Source of the DNA: Oscillibacter valericigenes
Lineage (GTDB): Bacteria; Bacillota; Clostridia; Oscillospirales; Oscillospiraceae
Length of the DNA: 64,000 nucleotides
Assembly: GCF_021531435.1 (NCBI RefSeq)
Contig: NZ_JAFBIS010000010.1
Location: 44,933 to 108,932 of the forward strand
Reading direction: 5' to 3'
How positions within the stretch are numbered: the first letter of the stretch is position 1; the number at the start of each line of letters is the position of its first letter. This document shows positions 1 through 8,198 of this stretch, one piece after another. A program made the position numbers and the translations under genes. A model generated the notes under the pieces. The model made no database searches, was not told where the DNA came from, and saw only the letters and a program-made list of their open reading frames with translations.

Positions 1-32
1 CCGATTTGGCTAAAGTCTTTCTGTTCGTCCAT
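1..32 (-). CDS. N-terminus of a truncated, unidentified protein
   Basis: An ATG at 32 on the minus strand opens a frame reading MDEQKDFSQI before the window edge. It lies 10 bp after the stop of the gene at 43-1017, so the two would be co-transcribed. A weak purine-rich stretch (GAGTGAGACGG) precedes the ATG. Ten residues are too few to name a family. Confidence 0.4.
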   Translation of the reverse strand, partial: MDEQKDFSQI

Positions 33-42
33 ACCGTCTCAC

Positions 43-1017
43 TCAAAGGTCAAAGCTCTTGTCCAACCCGGAGGGGAACCGCCTATGCTGTTCTTCCAGG
101 AGCATCGCCAATGCCTCCGGGGAATCCTGTTCCCGGGCCTCGCCGCAGAGGGCCGTCAGATCGTCCCGGTCCCAGTCCAGTGTCCGCAGCAGGAATTGGA
201 GGCCCTCTGTGTCCCGGCGTCCCAGCAGCCACCGCCCGGCGGCCAGGGGACGCTGGCGGAGGAAGTCCAGATAATCATTCTCCGCCTGCTCCGTCAGCTC
301 CACGGGATACCGCAGCCTCCACCAGGCCAGACGCAGGGCGCAGTCCTCGTCGTGCTCCATGCCCAGCATGGGCCGCCACAGCTCATCATAGGCTTTGAAG
401 CTCAGCTGCTTGCGGTAAAAACAATGGTGGTAGCCGTAACCCGCGCCGCTGATGTTGTAATCAAAATGATGGGCGGGGCAGTTCTCCTCGTAGACCTCCA
501 CATACTCCGGGAAAATCAGCCGCGCCGTCTGCCCATCCGCCCGGGTCAGCGTCACATCCAGCTCCCGGGGCAGTTCCTCCGCCAGGTAAGCCAGTAGCTC
601 GCCCTCCTCCCCGGTGCAGGTGATGTGAAAGGTGTCCAGCGCCCGGCAGTTCATCAGGGCCCCGCCGCCCCAATAGCGGACGGTGTCCCGCAGCCGCAGG
701 GTCTTCAGCGTCCGGCAGTTGAAAAAGCCGTAGTCCTCCACCCGCTCCAGGCTGTCCGGCAGGGTCAGATCCGTCAGGGCGCCGTTGTCCCAGTCCTCTT
801 CGTTCACGGGGCCGCAGGTCACCAGGACCTCCTCCCCCTCCGGCATGGGACGCCCCGGCGTCAGGGCATGGTCCCCCAGCGCCGTCACCGGCAGGCCGAA
901 CAGCTCGTCCGGCAGGGCGGCTTCAGCATCACAGGTGGCCGCCCACAGGATAGCGACGCCCGCCGCCTCCCGGCGGATGACCAGTTTCCAGTTGTTGACG
1001 CCGCTGACACGCTCCAA
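43..1017 (-). CDS. Hypothetical protein with a leucine-rich-repeat-like segment
   Basis: A 324-residue protein with no signal peptide or membrane segment, so probably cytoplasmic. Residues about 80-133 (LTLPDSLERV, FFNCRTLKTLRLRD) have the spacing of BspA-type leucine-rich repeats, usually seen in surface proteins. The remainder is acidic and rich in aromatic and leucine residues, with no catalytic motif I recognise. The C-terminal third is mostly helical-looking. It starts at the only upstream ATG of the frame. A second gene begins 10 bp downstream, which suggests a small operon leaving the window. The function is unknown; a protein-protein interaction role is only a guess from the repeats. 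Confidence 0.7.
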   Translation of the reverse strand: MERVSGVNNWKLVIRREAAGVAILWAATCDAEAALPDELFGLPVTALGDHALTPGRPMPEGEEVLVTCGPVNEEDWDNGALTDLTLPDSLERVEDYGFFNCRTLKTLRLRDTVRYWGGGALMNCRALDTFHITCTGEEGELLAYLAEELPRELDVTLTRADGQTARLIFPEYVEVYEENCPAHHFDYNISGAGYGYHHCFYRKQLSFKAYDELWRPMLGMEHDEDCALRLAWWRLRYPVELTEQAENDYLDFLRQRPLAAGRWLLGRRDTEGLQFLLRTLDWDRDDLTALCGEAREQDSPEALAMLLEEQHRRFPSGLDKSFDL

Positions 1018-1113
1018 AGGCCCTGACCTCCCATTTTTTATCCGGTTTCGTAGTATATCACAGTTTCCGCCCGTTTCCTAGTAGCGGCCCAAAAAGAAAT
1101 TTCAAATTCCCTC

Positions 1114-1155
1114 TTGACAAGCCGTGCATACTGTATATACTGTACATGTACAGTA
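1114..1155 (+). promoter_or_regulatory. Promoter with overlapping palindromic operator of the YtrA-type operon
   Basis: TTGACA at 1114-1119 and TATACT at 1136-1141 are 16 bp apart. A perfect 18-bp palindrome, TACTGTACATGTACAGTA, covers 1138-1155, over the -10 box and the start site. The first gene downstream encodes a GntR-type DNA-binding protein, so autorepression is likely. Confidence 0.8.
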
Positions 1156-1171
1156 CGAACGGAGGAATTCC

Positions 1172-1552
1172 ATGGAGCTCATTATCCGAAATACCGCGGG
1201 CCAGCCCATCTATGACCAGATCAGCTCCCAGATCAAGGCCCAGATCATCGCCGGGACGCTGCGGCCGGGAGAGGCCCTGCCCTCCATCCGGGGGCTGGCA
1301 AAGGACCTGAAAATTTCCGTCATCACCACGAAGCGGGCCTACGACGAGCTGGAGGCCCAGGGCTTTGTCACCACGGTGGCGGGCAAGGGCTGCTTCGTGG
1401 CGGAAAAAAATCTGGACCTGGTGCGGGAGCATCAGCTGAAAGAGCTGGAGGACCACCTGTCCGCCGCCGCGGAGCTGTCCAAAAGCTGCGGCGTCTCCCG
1501 GGAAGAATTACAGGAAATGCTGCGCATTCTATTGGAGGAGGAAGCTCAATGA
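1172..1552 (+). CDS. GntR family (YtrA-type) transcriptional regulator
   Basis: A 126-residue repressor with an N-terminal winged helix-turn-helix (residues about 8-75; IYDQISSQIKAQIIAG, LPSIRGLAKDLKISVITTKRAYDEL) and a short C-terminal tail in place of an effector domain. That is the layout of the YtrA subfamily, which usually sits with an ABC exporter and represses it until cell-envelope stress or an antimicrobial lifts control. The start at 1172 has GGAGG 7 bases upstream; an earlier in-frame ATG at 1124 lies inside the promoter and is rejected. The stop overlaps the ABC ATPase start (ATGA), so the two are translationally coupled. Confidence 0.93.
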   Translation: MELIIRNTAGQPIYDQISSQIKAQIIAGTLRPGEALPSIRGLAKDLKISVITTKRAYDELEAQGFVTTVAGKGCFVAEKNLDLVREHQLKELEDHLSAAAELSKSCGVSREELQEMLRILLEEEAQ

Positions 1553-2403
1553 ATGCCATTGAATTATCTCACATCAACAAATCCTTCGGCGATTTCGCCA
1601 TCCGGGACCTGAACCTGACGGTGCCCAGCGGCACCATCTGCGGTCTGGTGGGCGAAAACGGCGCCGGCAAATCCACCACCATCCGCCTTCTGATGGGCGC
1701 CCTGCGGCCCGACAGCGGCACAGCCTCCGTGCTGGGCACGGACGTCTCCTCCCCGGAATTCCGGGAGGTGAAGGAGGACGTGGGCGTGGTGCTGGACGAG
1801 GCCTACTTCCCCGAATCCCTGAACGCCGTCCAGGTGGGGAAGATCATGGCGGCCACGTACCGCCGGTGGGACCAGAAGCTCTACGACGGCTATCTGAAGC
1901 GGTTTGACCTGCCCCCCAGCAAGCAGTTCAAGGACTTCTCCCGTGGTATGCGGATGAAGCTGGCCATCGCCGTGGCCCTGAGCCATCAGCCGAAGCTGCT
2001 GGTGCTGGACGAAGCCACCGCCGGGCTGGACCCCATCGTCCGGGATGAGGTGCTGGATATTTTCAACGAGTTCACCCGGGAGGAGGACCACTCCATCCTC
2101 ATCTCCTCCCACATTCTCAGCGACCTGGAAAAGCTCTGCGACTACATCGCTTTCATCCACCAGGGCAATCTGCTGTTCTGCGAGGAAAAGGACCGCCTGT
2201 TGGAGGAATACGGCATTTTTACTGATTCCGCGGAGCAGCTGGAATGCCTGCTGCCCGAGGCCATCGTAGCCCGGGAGCCAAACGGCTACGGCGGCGTCCG
2301 GGCGCTGATACGCCGTGACCTGGCCCCCGCCGGGTTCCAATTGGAGAAGCCCTCGGTGGAGGACATCGTGCTGTTTCTGGTGAAAGGAGCGAAAACGAGA
2401 TGA
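1549..2403 (+). CDS. ABC transporter ATP-binding protein
   Basis: A 284-residue nucleotide-binding subunit of an ABC-2 type exporter. Walker A GENGAGKST is at about 35-43, a variant signature FSRGMRMK at 130-137, and Walker B LLVLDEATAGLD at about 150-161. The last 70 residues form the C-terminal extension common in exporter ATPases of the CcmA/YtrB type. It overlaps the regulator upstream and the permease downstream by 4 bp each, so one operon encodes regulator, ATPase and membrane partner. The substrate is unknown; YtrA-linked systems usually export peptides or lipid-active compounds. Confidence 0.93.
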   Translation: MNAIELSHINKSFGDFAIRDLNLTVPSGTICGLVGENGAGKSTTIRLLMGALRPDSGTASVLGTDVSSPEFREVKEDVGVVLDEAYFPESLNAVQVGKIMAATYRRWDQKLYDGYLKRFDLPPSKQFKDFSRGMRMKLAIAVALSHQPKLLVLDEATAGLDPIVRDEVLDIFNEFTREEDHSILISSHILSDLEKLCDYIAFIHQGNLLFCEEKDRLLEEYGIFTDSAEQLECLLPEAIVAREPNGYGGVRALIRRDLAPAGFQLEKPSVEDIVLFLVKGAKTR

Positions 2404-3008
2404 AGGCCCTCATTTTAAAGGATACCTATGTCATCTGGCGGCAGATGAAGTATTTTCTGGTGATGATCCTGCTGTTTTCCGCCCTGCCCAGCGGGTTTAA
2501 CAACGCCTTCGCCGTGATCTACGCCGCCATGATGCCCTACACCGCCCTGGCCTACGACGAGCGGAGCAAATGGGACCAGATGGCCGCCATGATGCCCTAT
2601 TCCGCACGGGACGTGGTGCTGGGCAAGTACGTGTTCGGCTGGCTGTGCATTGGTGCCGCGGCGGTGTTGTCCGGCCTGCTGCAGGCGGTCCTCTCCCTGG
2701 TGATCCACCGGGCGTTTCTCCCCAGTGTCATAGCCCTGTCCGTTCTGGGCGCCCTCTGTATCCTGGCAATCACCCTGCCGCTGATGTTCCGCATGGGTGT
2801 GGAAAAGGGGCGGCTGGCCATGTTCCTCATTATCTTCCTCGTCTGCGGCGGCGCCGGGGCCATTGCCTCCATCGCCGAGAGCATGGGCGGCGGAACAGCT
2901 TTCGCCTTCCAGGGCCCCATTCTGGCCGCCATGCTGATCGCCGCCGTGGTGCTGAACGTGGTTTCCATTCCGCTGTCTCAAAAGTTCTACCAAAGACGTC
3001 AGTCCTGA
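2400..3008 (+). CDS. ABC-2 type transporter permease subunit
   Basis: A 202-residue integral membrane protein with about six hydrophobic segments and no signal peptide, the size and pattern of small ABC-2 membrane subunits (ABC2_membrane_5-like). Its N-terminus (MKALILKDTYVIWRQMKYF) is the amphipathic lead-in typical of the family, and DERSKWDQMAAMMPYSARDVV is the cytoplasmic coupling segment. It is the last gene of the operon and is followed by a strong terminator. It probably dimerises and is driven by the adjacent ATPase. Confidence 0.88.
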   Translation: MKALILKDTYVIWRQMKYFLVMILLFSALPSGFNNAFAVIYAAMMPYTALAYDERSKWDQMAAMMPYSARDVVLGKYVFGWLCIGAAAVLSGLLQAVLSLVIHRAFLPSVIALSVLGALCILAITLPLMFRMGVEKGRLAMFLIIFLVCGGAGAIASIAESMGGGTAFAFQGPILAAMLIAAVVLNVVSIPLSQKFYQRRQS

Positions 3009-3009
3009 A

Positions 3010-3043
3010 AAAGAGGTCCGGGCCGCACGGCCCGGACCTCTTT
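3010..3043. terminator. Bidirectional terminator between convergent operons
   Basis: A 15-bp perfect stem (3010-3024 with 3029-3043) around a GCAC loop, with A and T runs at its base. It separates the ABC operon from the convergent pyrophosphatase gene. Confidence 0.92.
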
Positions 3044-3059
3044 GCATCTCTTTGGGATT

Positions 3060-4673
3060 TCAGCCCCACAGGGCGGACAGCGTGGGGATGACCTGCTTTT
3101 TCCGGCTCATGATCTTGGGCAGGAAGGCGCAGTTGTCCTCGCTCTTGATGTTGAACGCCTGGCGGATGGTGTCCTCATCGCCGGTGAAGATCAGCTGGGT
3201 ACCCTCCAGCAGCACATCGGTGATCATCAGCACCACGGTATCCAGCCCCCGGGCCTTGCGGATGGCGCCCATGGCATGAAGGAAATCCTGTTTCCGGGCC
3301 AGCAGGCGGTCGGAATCCATGCAAGTGATCTGGCTCACCGCCAGGTTGTGCCCGGCGATGTGGAATTCCTTGTAATCGGTCTTCAGCATGGCGTCCACGG
3401 TCTTCTCGTCGCCGCAGGTGGCGGAGAAGATGGCCTTGCCCAGCTCCTCCAGGGACACGTTGGCGATGCGGGCCATGCGGTGGGCCATGTCGATGTCCCG
3501 CTGGGTGCAGGTGGGAGACTTGAACAGGACGGTGTCGGACACGATGGCGGCAGCCATCAGGCCCGCCATCTTCGCCGTGGGCATCAGGCCCTTTTCCTGG
3601 TACATCCCCGCCACAATGGTAGTGGTGCTGCCCACCGGCTCGTTGCGGACGTAGATGGGATTCTTGGTCTCAATATCCGCCAGGCGGTGATGGTCCACGA
3701 TCTCCAGGATGTCGGCCTGCTCCAGGCCGACGACGGACTGGGCCCGCTCGTTGTGGTCCATCAGGATGACCCGCTTGCGGCGGGGCCGCAGCAGGTGGTA
3801 GCGGGACAGGGTGCCCACCACCCGTTCCTCCTCATCCAGGATGGGGTAGGAACGGAACCGGCTCTCCAGCACGGTGTCCTGCACGTCGTCGATGTAATCG
3901 TCCAGATGGAAGCAGACCATGTCCTGGGTCTTGCAGATGCTGCTGATGGGCATGGCGTGGTGGATGAGCCGCACCGCCCGGTAGGGGTCGTAGGGCGTGG
4001 AGATGATGCAGGTCTTTTCCGCCATCTCGATAAATTCCTGGCTCACCTCCGCCTGGCACACCAGCACGCAGTTCACCTGCTGTTCCAGCGCCCGGCGCAG
4101 CATGTCCGGCTGGTCGCCGCAGACCAGGATGACATCCCGCCCGGAGAACATCAGGTTCTCCCGTCCCGCGGGCAGGGCGATGGTCACGGCGCCGGAGACC
4201 TCCTCCCACAGCTCGCTGCCCTCGTTGAGGATCTGGCCCTCCAGCACGGACAGCAGGTTGTAAACGGGGATGTTTTTCACCAGGGGGTCCCGGACAGAGG
4301 TCATATCGTAGTTGGCCACGTCGCCGGCGGACAGCATGCCGTACAGGGTGCCGTCCTCATTGGTGACGGGCATGGCGGAAATTTTGTCCGTCTGCATGGC
4401 CTGCCAGCCCCGGCTGATGGTGGCGGAGGCGTCCAGCGTGGGCGGCGTGTCAAAGTCCAGATCCCGCACCTGGTTGCGCACATCGCTGATGAGCATGGGC
4501 GGCTGGAAACCAAAGCGGTCCAGCACGATCTGGGTCTCATCGCTGACCTGACCCAGCCGGGCGGCCTTGTACTCCCGCTGTCCCAGGGCGTTTTTCAGTG
4601 CGGCATACGCCATGGCGGACACGATGGAGTCGGTATCCGGGTTGCGGTGGCCGGTGATGTATACTGTTTCCAT
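3060..4673 (-). CDS. ppaC: Manganese-dependent inorganic pyrophosphatase with CBS and DRTGG domains
   Basis: A cytoplasmic family II pyrophosphatase of 537 residues that hydrolyses PPi to phosphate. The DHH domain starts at once (GHRNPDTDS, residues 8-16), and the conserved VDHHRLADI lies in the middle. Plain family II enzymes have about 310 residues; here about 230 extra residues between the catalytic halves carry a CBS pair (AMPVTNEDGTLYGMLSAGDVA; RSYPILDEEERVVGTLSRY) flanking a DRTGG-like domain. In this subfamily adenine nucleotides bind the CBS pair and tune activity. The start at 4673 has GAGGAG 10 bases upstream; a longer frame from 4736 runs through the promoter. It is monocistronic. 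Confidence 0.95.
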   Translation of the reverse strand: METVYITGHRNPDTDSIVSAMAYAALKNALGQREYKAARLGQVSDETQIVLDRFGFQPPMLISDVRNQVRDLDFDTPPTLDASATISRGWQAMQTDKISAMPVTNEDGTLYGMLSAGDVANYDMTSVRDPLVKNIPVYNLLSVLEGQILNEGSELWEEVSGAVTIALPAGRENLMFSGRDVILVCGDQPDMLRRALEQQVNCVLVCQAEVSQEFIEMAEKTCIISTPYDPYRAVRLIHHAMPISSICKTQDMVCFHLDDYIDDVQDTVLESRFRSYPILDEEERVVGTLSRYHLLRPRRKRVILMDHNERAQSVVGLEQADILEIVDHHRLADIETKNPIYVRNEPVGSTTTIVAGMYQEKGLMPTAKMAGLMAAAIVSDTVLFKSPTCTQRDIDMAHRMARIANVSLEELGKAIFSATCGDEKTVDAMLKTDYKEFHIAGHNLAVSQITCMDSDRLLARKQDFLHAMGAIRKARGLDTVVLMITDVLLEGTQLIFTGDEDTIRQAFNIKSEDNCAFLPKIMSRKKQVIPTLSALWG

Positions 4674-4707
4674 GTGAGTCATTCTCCTCGCATTTGTTTT
4701 CATTCTC

Positions 4708-4736
4708 ATTATGCTTCCCCCAAAAAACTTTGTCAA
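4708..4736 (-). promoter_or_regulatory. Promoter of ppaC
   Basis: On the minus strand TTGACA (4731-4736) and CATAAT (4708-4713) are 17 bp apart, about 35 bp upstream of the start codon. Confidence 0.75.
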
Positions 4737-4752
4737 CGGCTCTTCCCGTGGG

Positions 4753-4787
4753 AAAAGCCCGCGGAAACGATTGCTTCCGCGGGCTTT
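4753..4787 (-). terminator. Terminator of the pyrG-peptidase operon
   Basis: A 13-bp stem (4754-4766 with 4775-4787) followed on the minus strand by a short T run. It lies just after the M24 peptidase stop and before the ppaC promoter. Confidence 0.8.
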
Positions 4788-4805
4788 CCGGAAAATAATT
4801 TTTTG

Positions 4806-5879
4806 TCAGAGGATCAGAAGCTCCTTGGGCGCTTTCGTAATATCCAGGCACCCGTCCTCCGTCAGCAGGATGACGTCCTCAATGCGGACGCCCAGCCTGC
4901 CCGGCAGGTAGATACCCGGCTCGGCGGAGATCACCGCGCCCGCGGGCAGAGGCTTGTCGTTCATGGGAGAGGCGTTGGGGGCCTCGTGGATCTCCACGCC
5001 CACGCCGTGGCCGAAGCTGTGGCCGAAACAGTCACCGTACCCGGCGGCTTCAATGACCGCCCGGGCCGCGCCGTCCACCTCCCGGCCGGTGACGCCTGCC
5101 TTGGCGGCGGCAATGCCCGCCTTCTGGGCGGCAAGGACCGTGTTGTAGACCGTCTGCATCTCCTCCGTGGCAAAGCCCACCGCCACGGTGCGGGTCATGT
5201 CAGAGCAATAGCCGCGATAGACGCAGCCGAAGTCCATGGTGACGAATTCTCCCCGCCCGATGACCCGCTCCGACGGGACGCCGTGGGGCAGGCTGCCGTT
5301 GGGGCCGGAAACCACGATGGGGTCAAAGGACATGTCCGACGCGCCGTAGTGGAGCATCAGGTACTGCAGGCGGGCGGCGATCTCCTTCTCCGTGACGCCG
5401 GGCCGGATCTCCTCCAGGATGTCCGTCAGGGCCCGCTCCGCGATGCGCTGGGCGGCCACCATGGTCTCCATCTCCTCGTCGTCCTTCACCATCCGCAGGT
5501 CCCACAGGAGCTGCGTGGCAGGCACCAGGTCGCAGGACAGGGCCTTGCGGTAACGCTCATGGTCCTGGACGGTCATATAGGCGTCCTCAAAGCCGATCCG
5601 ACGGAGCTGCTCCTCGCCGATGACCTCCTCAATGAGGGCGGCATAGCCCCGGCCCCGGCCGATCTCCCGCAGCTCGGCGCCCTGTACGTACCGGGCGGCG
5701 GCCTCCGTGTACCGGGAATCGGTAAAGTAGTAGGCCCGCTTCCGGGTCACCAGCGCCACGCCGTCAGTCCCGGCGGAGTGGAAGCCGGAGCCGTAAAAAC
5801 GGTTGGCCTCCCCGGTCAGCAGGATGGCGTCCAGGCCGCTGCTCTCCAGCCGGGCGGCAATTTTCTGAAAATGATTCAT
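4806..5879 (-). CDS. M24 family Xaa-Pro aminopeptidase
   Basis: A cytoplasmic two-metal 'pita-bread' peptidase of 357 residues, the length of bacterial Xaa-Pro peptidases. The creatinase-type N-terminal domain spans about 1-125. All five metal ligands are visible in the catalytic domain: Asp in TMDFGC, Asp in CSDMTRT, His in FGHSFGHGVG, Glu in ISAEPGIY and Glu in VRIEDVI. It removes N-terminal residues preceding proline during peptide turnover. It starts 29 bp after pyrG and probably shares its transcript. PepP and PepQ-like family members cannot be told apart by eye, so no symbol is given. Confidence 0.92.
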   Translation of the reverse strand: MNHFQKIAARLESSGLDAILLTGEANRFYGSGFHSAGTDGVALVTRKRAYYFTDSRYTEAAARYVQGAELREIGRGRGYAALIEEVIGEEQLRRIGFEDAYMTVQDHERYRKALSCDLVPATQLLWDLRMVKDDEEMETMVAAQRIAERALTDILEEIRPGVTEKEIAARLQYLMLHYGASDMSFDPIVVSGPNGSLPHGVPSERVIGRGEFVTMDFGCVYRGYCSDMTRTVAVGFATEEMQTVYNTVLAAQKAGIAAAKAGVTGREVDGAARAVIEAAGYGDCFGHSFGHGVGVEIHEAPNASPMNDKPLPAGAVISAEPGIYLPGRLGVRIEDVILLTEDGCLDITKAPKELLIL

Positions 5880-5908
5880 GCAAGCACCTTTCCATCAAAC
5901 AGCGGGGT

Positions 5909-7516
5909 TCACTTTGTCTCCATTTTCTCCACGGCGGCCTTCACAAAACCGTAGAACAGGGGATGGGGTCTGTCAGGACGGCTCTTGAATTCCGGATGGA
6001 ACTGGGCGCCCACGAACCAGGGGTGGTCGGGGATCTCCACGATCTCCACCAGATGGCCGTTGGGGGACAGGCCCGCCAGGGCCATGCCCGCGTCCTGCAT
6101 GGCCTCCCGGTAGTCGTTGTTGAACTCGAAGCGGTGGCGGTGGCGCTCGGAGATCTCCTCCACGCCGTACAGCTCCCGGCTGTGGGTCCCCTCGGTCAGG
6201 ACACAGGGGTACTTGCCAAGGCGCATGGTGCCGCCCTTTTCCGTCACGTTCACCTGGTCGGGCATCAAATCAATGACCGGGTGTTTCGTGGTCTCGGAGA
6301 ACTCGGAGGAGGTGGCGTCCTCGTAGCCCAGCACGTGGCGGGCAAACTCGATGACCGCCATCTGCATGCCCAGGCAGATGCCGAAGTAGGGGATCTTGTT
6401 CTCCCGGGCATAGCGGCAGGCGGTGATCATACCCTCGATGCCCCGGTCGCCGAAGCCGCCGGGCACCAGAACGCCGGTACAGCCGGACAGCCGCTCCGCC
6501 ACATTGCCCTCGTTGACCTCCTCGGAGTTCACCCACTCGATGTCCACCACGGCGTCGTTGGCGGTGCCGGCATGGTTCAGGGACTCCACCACGGAGAGAT
6601 AGGCGTCGTGGAGCTGGGTGTACTTGCCAACCAGCGCGATGCGCACCTTCTTGTGGGCGGCTTTCTCCCGCTTCACCATGGCGCTCCACTCCCGCAGGTC
6701 CGGCTGGTGGGTGATGAGCCCCAGCTTGCGGCAAACCACCTCGTCCAGGCCCTCCTTGGCCATCAGCAGGGGCACCTCGTACAGCGTCTCCGCCGTGGCG
6801 TTCTGGATGACGCAGTCCGGCTCCACGTTGCAGAACAGGGCGATCTTCCTGCGGATGTCCTCGGTGATGGGGGTGTCGCAGCGGCACACCAGAATATCCG
6901 GCTGGATGCCCAGGGACAGCAGCTCCTTCACGGAGTGCTGGGTGGGCTTGGACTTCAGCTCCCCGGAGCCGGGGATCTGGACAATGAGGGGCACATGGAT
7001 GAACAGCACGTCGCCGTGGGGCCGTTCGGACGCCACCTGGCGGATGGCCTCCAGGAAGGGCTGGCTTTCGATGTCGCCCACGGTGCCGCCGATCTCGGAG
7101 ATCACTACGTCCACATCGTCGCCCGCCATGGCGTAGATGCGGCTCTTGATCTCGTTGGTGATGTGGGGGATGATTTGGACGGTGGCGCCCAGGTAGTCGC
7201 CCCGGCGCTCCCGGTTCAGCACGGACCAGTAGATCTTGCCGGAGGAGATGGAGGAATTGCCGCTGAGGTCCTCATCCACGAACCGCTCGTAGTGGCCCAG
7301 GTCCAGGTCGGTCTCGGCGCCGTCCTCGGTGACGAACACCTCGCCGTGCTGGTAGGGGCTCATGGTGCCGGGGTCCACGTTGATATAGGGGTCGAATTTC
7401 TGGTTGCGCACCCGGACGCCCCGCTGCTTCAGCAGCCGTCCCAGGGATGCCGCGCAGATGCCCTTGCCCAGGCCGGACACCACGCCGCCAGTCACGAATA
7501 CGAATTTTGTTGACAT
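5909..7516 (-). CDS. pyrG: CTP synthase
   Basis: Converts UTP to CTP with ATP and glutamine. The 535 residues match the family length. The synthetase domain opens with [10 protein letters not shown] (about 9-18) and includes [17 protein letters not shown]. The C-terminal glutamine amidotransferase has the nucleophile Cys in YFGICLGMQ and the HPEF histidine and glutamate near the end. The start at 7516 is set by GAGAGGA just upstream; a longer in-frame stretch to 7864 reads back through the promoter and leader and is not coding. A leader of about 245 nt with a terminator-like fold precedes it, so attenuation is likely. Confidence 0.97.
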   Translation of the reverse strand: MSTKFVFVTGGVVSGLGKGICAASLGRLLKQRGVRVRNQKFDPYINVDPGTMSPYQHGEVFVTEDGAETDLDLGHYERFVDEDLSGNSSISSGKIYWSVLNRERRGDYLGATVQIIPHITNEIKSRIYAMAGDDVDVVISEIGGTVGDIESQPFLEAIRQVASERPHGDVLFIHVPLIVQIPGSGELKSKPTQHSVKELLSLGIQPDILVCRCDTPITEDIRRKIALFCNVEPDCVIQNATAETLYEVPLLMAKEGLDEVVCRKLGLITHQPDLREWSAMVKREKAAHKKVRIALVGKYTQLHDAYLSVVESLNHAGTANDAVVDIEWVNSEEVNEGNVAERLSGCTGVLVPGGFGDRGIEGMITACRYARENKIPYFGICLGMQMAVIEFARHVLGYEDATSSEFSETTKHPVIDLMPDQVNVTEKGGTMRLGKYPCVLTEGTHSRELYGVEEISERHRHRFEFNNDYREAMQDAGMALAGLSPNGHLVEIVEIPDHPWFVGAQFHPEFKSRPDRPHPLFYGFVKAAVEKMETK

Positions 7517-7613
7517 TCCTCTCACCTTACCTTTTTCTATATTCCACACAACAGTTTTGCCGGAAATGGGATTTGTACGCGCAAAGCGGACAAACCGGCC
7601 CGCTTTTGGTAAA

Positions 7614-7691
7614 CAAAAAAACACCACCGGACCATTTTTGCGGCTAAAAGTCCCAGTCTCTTTCGGGACTTTCAGCTGCGATCCGCGGTGT
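7614..7691 (-). promoter_or_regulatory. Terminator-like hairpin in the pyrG leader (candidate attenuator)
   Basis: In the minus-strand RNA, ACACCGCGGATC (7680-7691) pairs with GGTCCGGTGGTGT (7621-7633), closing over an inner stem of about 14 pairs (7640-7654 with 7665-7679). Seven U's follow directly. Upstream, TTGCGGC sits in its own hairpin and could instead pair with the GCCGCAA in the inner stem, giving a possible antiterminator. Confidence 0.6.
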
Positions 7692-7768
7692 CGCTCGTCT
7701 GTTCGATTGTCGCCTTGCGGCTCACGCCGCAAACCGCCGCCTAAAAGCGTTCCAAAAAATACTTTTCC

Positions 7769-7797
7769 AATATAGCACCCCGCTTTTCCGTTGTCAA
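7769..7797 (-). promoter_or_regulatory. Promoter of pyrG
   Basis: On the minus strand TTGACA (7792-7797) and TATATT (7769-7774) are 17 bp apart. It starts a leader of about 245 nt before the pyrG start codon. Confidence 0.85.
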
Positions 7798-7939
7798 CGG
7801 GAGATTTTTTCCCATGCATGCATGCCGCTGTATTTCGCCCAAAAGGAAAAAGGCCGCATTTCAAGTCTTTTCCCTTTCCTTCGCGGCTTCTCTGTGCGCT
7901 CCGTCCGATTCCCTCCCCTTATTTTGTAGAAAATGACGG

Positions 7940-7968
7940 TTGACTTCACTCCTTTAAAGCTATATACT
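7940..7968 (+). promoter_or_regulatory. Promoter of the TrpXYZ-type ABC operon
   Basis: TTGACT (7940-7945) and TATACT (7963-7968) are 17 bp apart. The inferred start near 7975 gives a leader of about 220 nt holding a small ORF and a terminator. Confidence 0.85.
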
Positions 7969-8012
7969 GCAAAAGTAGCAAAACCAGCCGGAGGGCGGAA
8001 AGGAGTTTTCAT

Positions 8013-8099
8013 ATGAACATGACCCTCTCTGTTTCTATGATCTCCTATTCTTTTATGGAGGTCCGCTATGCGGGCCGACTTTATTACGCCCAAAAATAA
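8013..8099 (+). CDS. Tyrosine-rich leader peptide (28 residues)
   Basis: A short ORF with a near-ideal ribosome binding site (AAAGGAG at 7999-8005, 7 bases before ATG) right after the operon promoter. The peptide has four tyrosines in 28 residues (positions 12, 19, 24, 25), including a Tyr-Tyr pair three codons from the end, plus one Phe. A rho-independent terminator begins about 30 bases after its stop, before the substrate-binding protein gene. This is the layout of ribosome-mediated attenuation, where stalling at scarce Tyr-tRNA would let transcription continue. The sensing of tyrosine is inferred from codon content only. Confidence 0.65.
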   Translation: MNMTLSVSMISYSFMEVRYAGRLYYAQK

Positions 8100-8131
8100 A
8101 TCGTCCGGTTTGACAGAACTTGTATGGAAAG

Positions 8132-8163
8132 CGGCTCTGTCCCATCGGACAGGGCCGTTTTTT
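8132..8163 (+). terminator. Leader terminator (attenuator) of the ABC operon
   Basis: An 11-bp stem CGGCTCTGTCC/GGACAGGGCCG (8132-8142 with 8147-8157, one G-U pair), loop CATC, followed by six T's. It lies between the leader peptide and the first structural gene. GACAGA at 8112-8117 could pair with TCTGTC in the left arm as a weak antiterminator. Confidence 0.85.
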
Positions 8164-8198
8164 ATAAGATTTTCCAAATATAAAAGGAGATCATTGTG

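Noticed and set aside
3042..5954. A 970-codon plus-strand open frame antisense to ppaC and the M24 peptidase
   Set aside because: Its product is low-complexity (Gly/His/Val/Leu-rich), typical of antisense frames in GC-rich DNA, while both minus-strand genes show full domain motifs.
7614..7700. T-box riboswitch in the pyrG leader
   Set aside because: CGACACCGCGG recalls the T-box core, but the UGGN bulge and specifier stem were not found and pyrG is not a usual T-box target.
7517..7864. N-terminal extension of CTP synthase
   Set aside because: The extension reads through the promoter, hairpins and leader; the family start [11 protein letters not shown] is at 7516 with a ribosome site.
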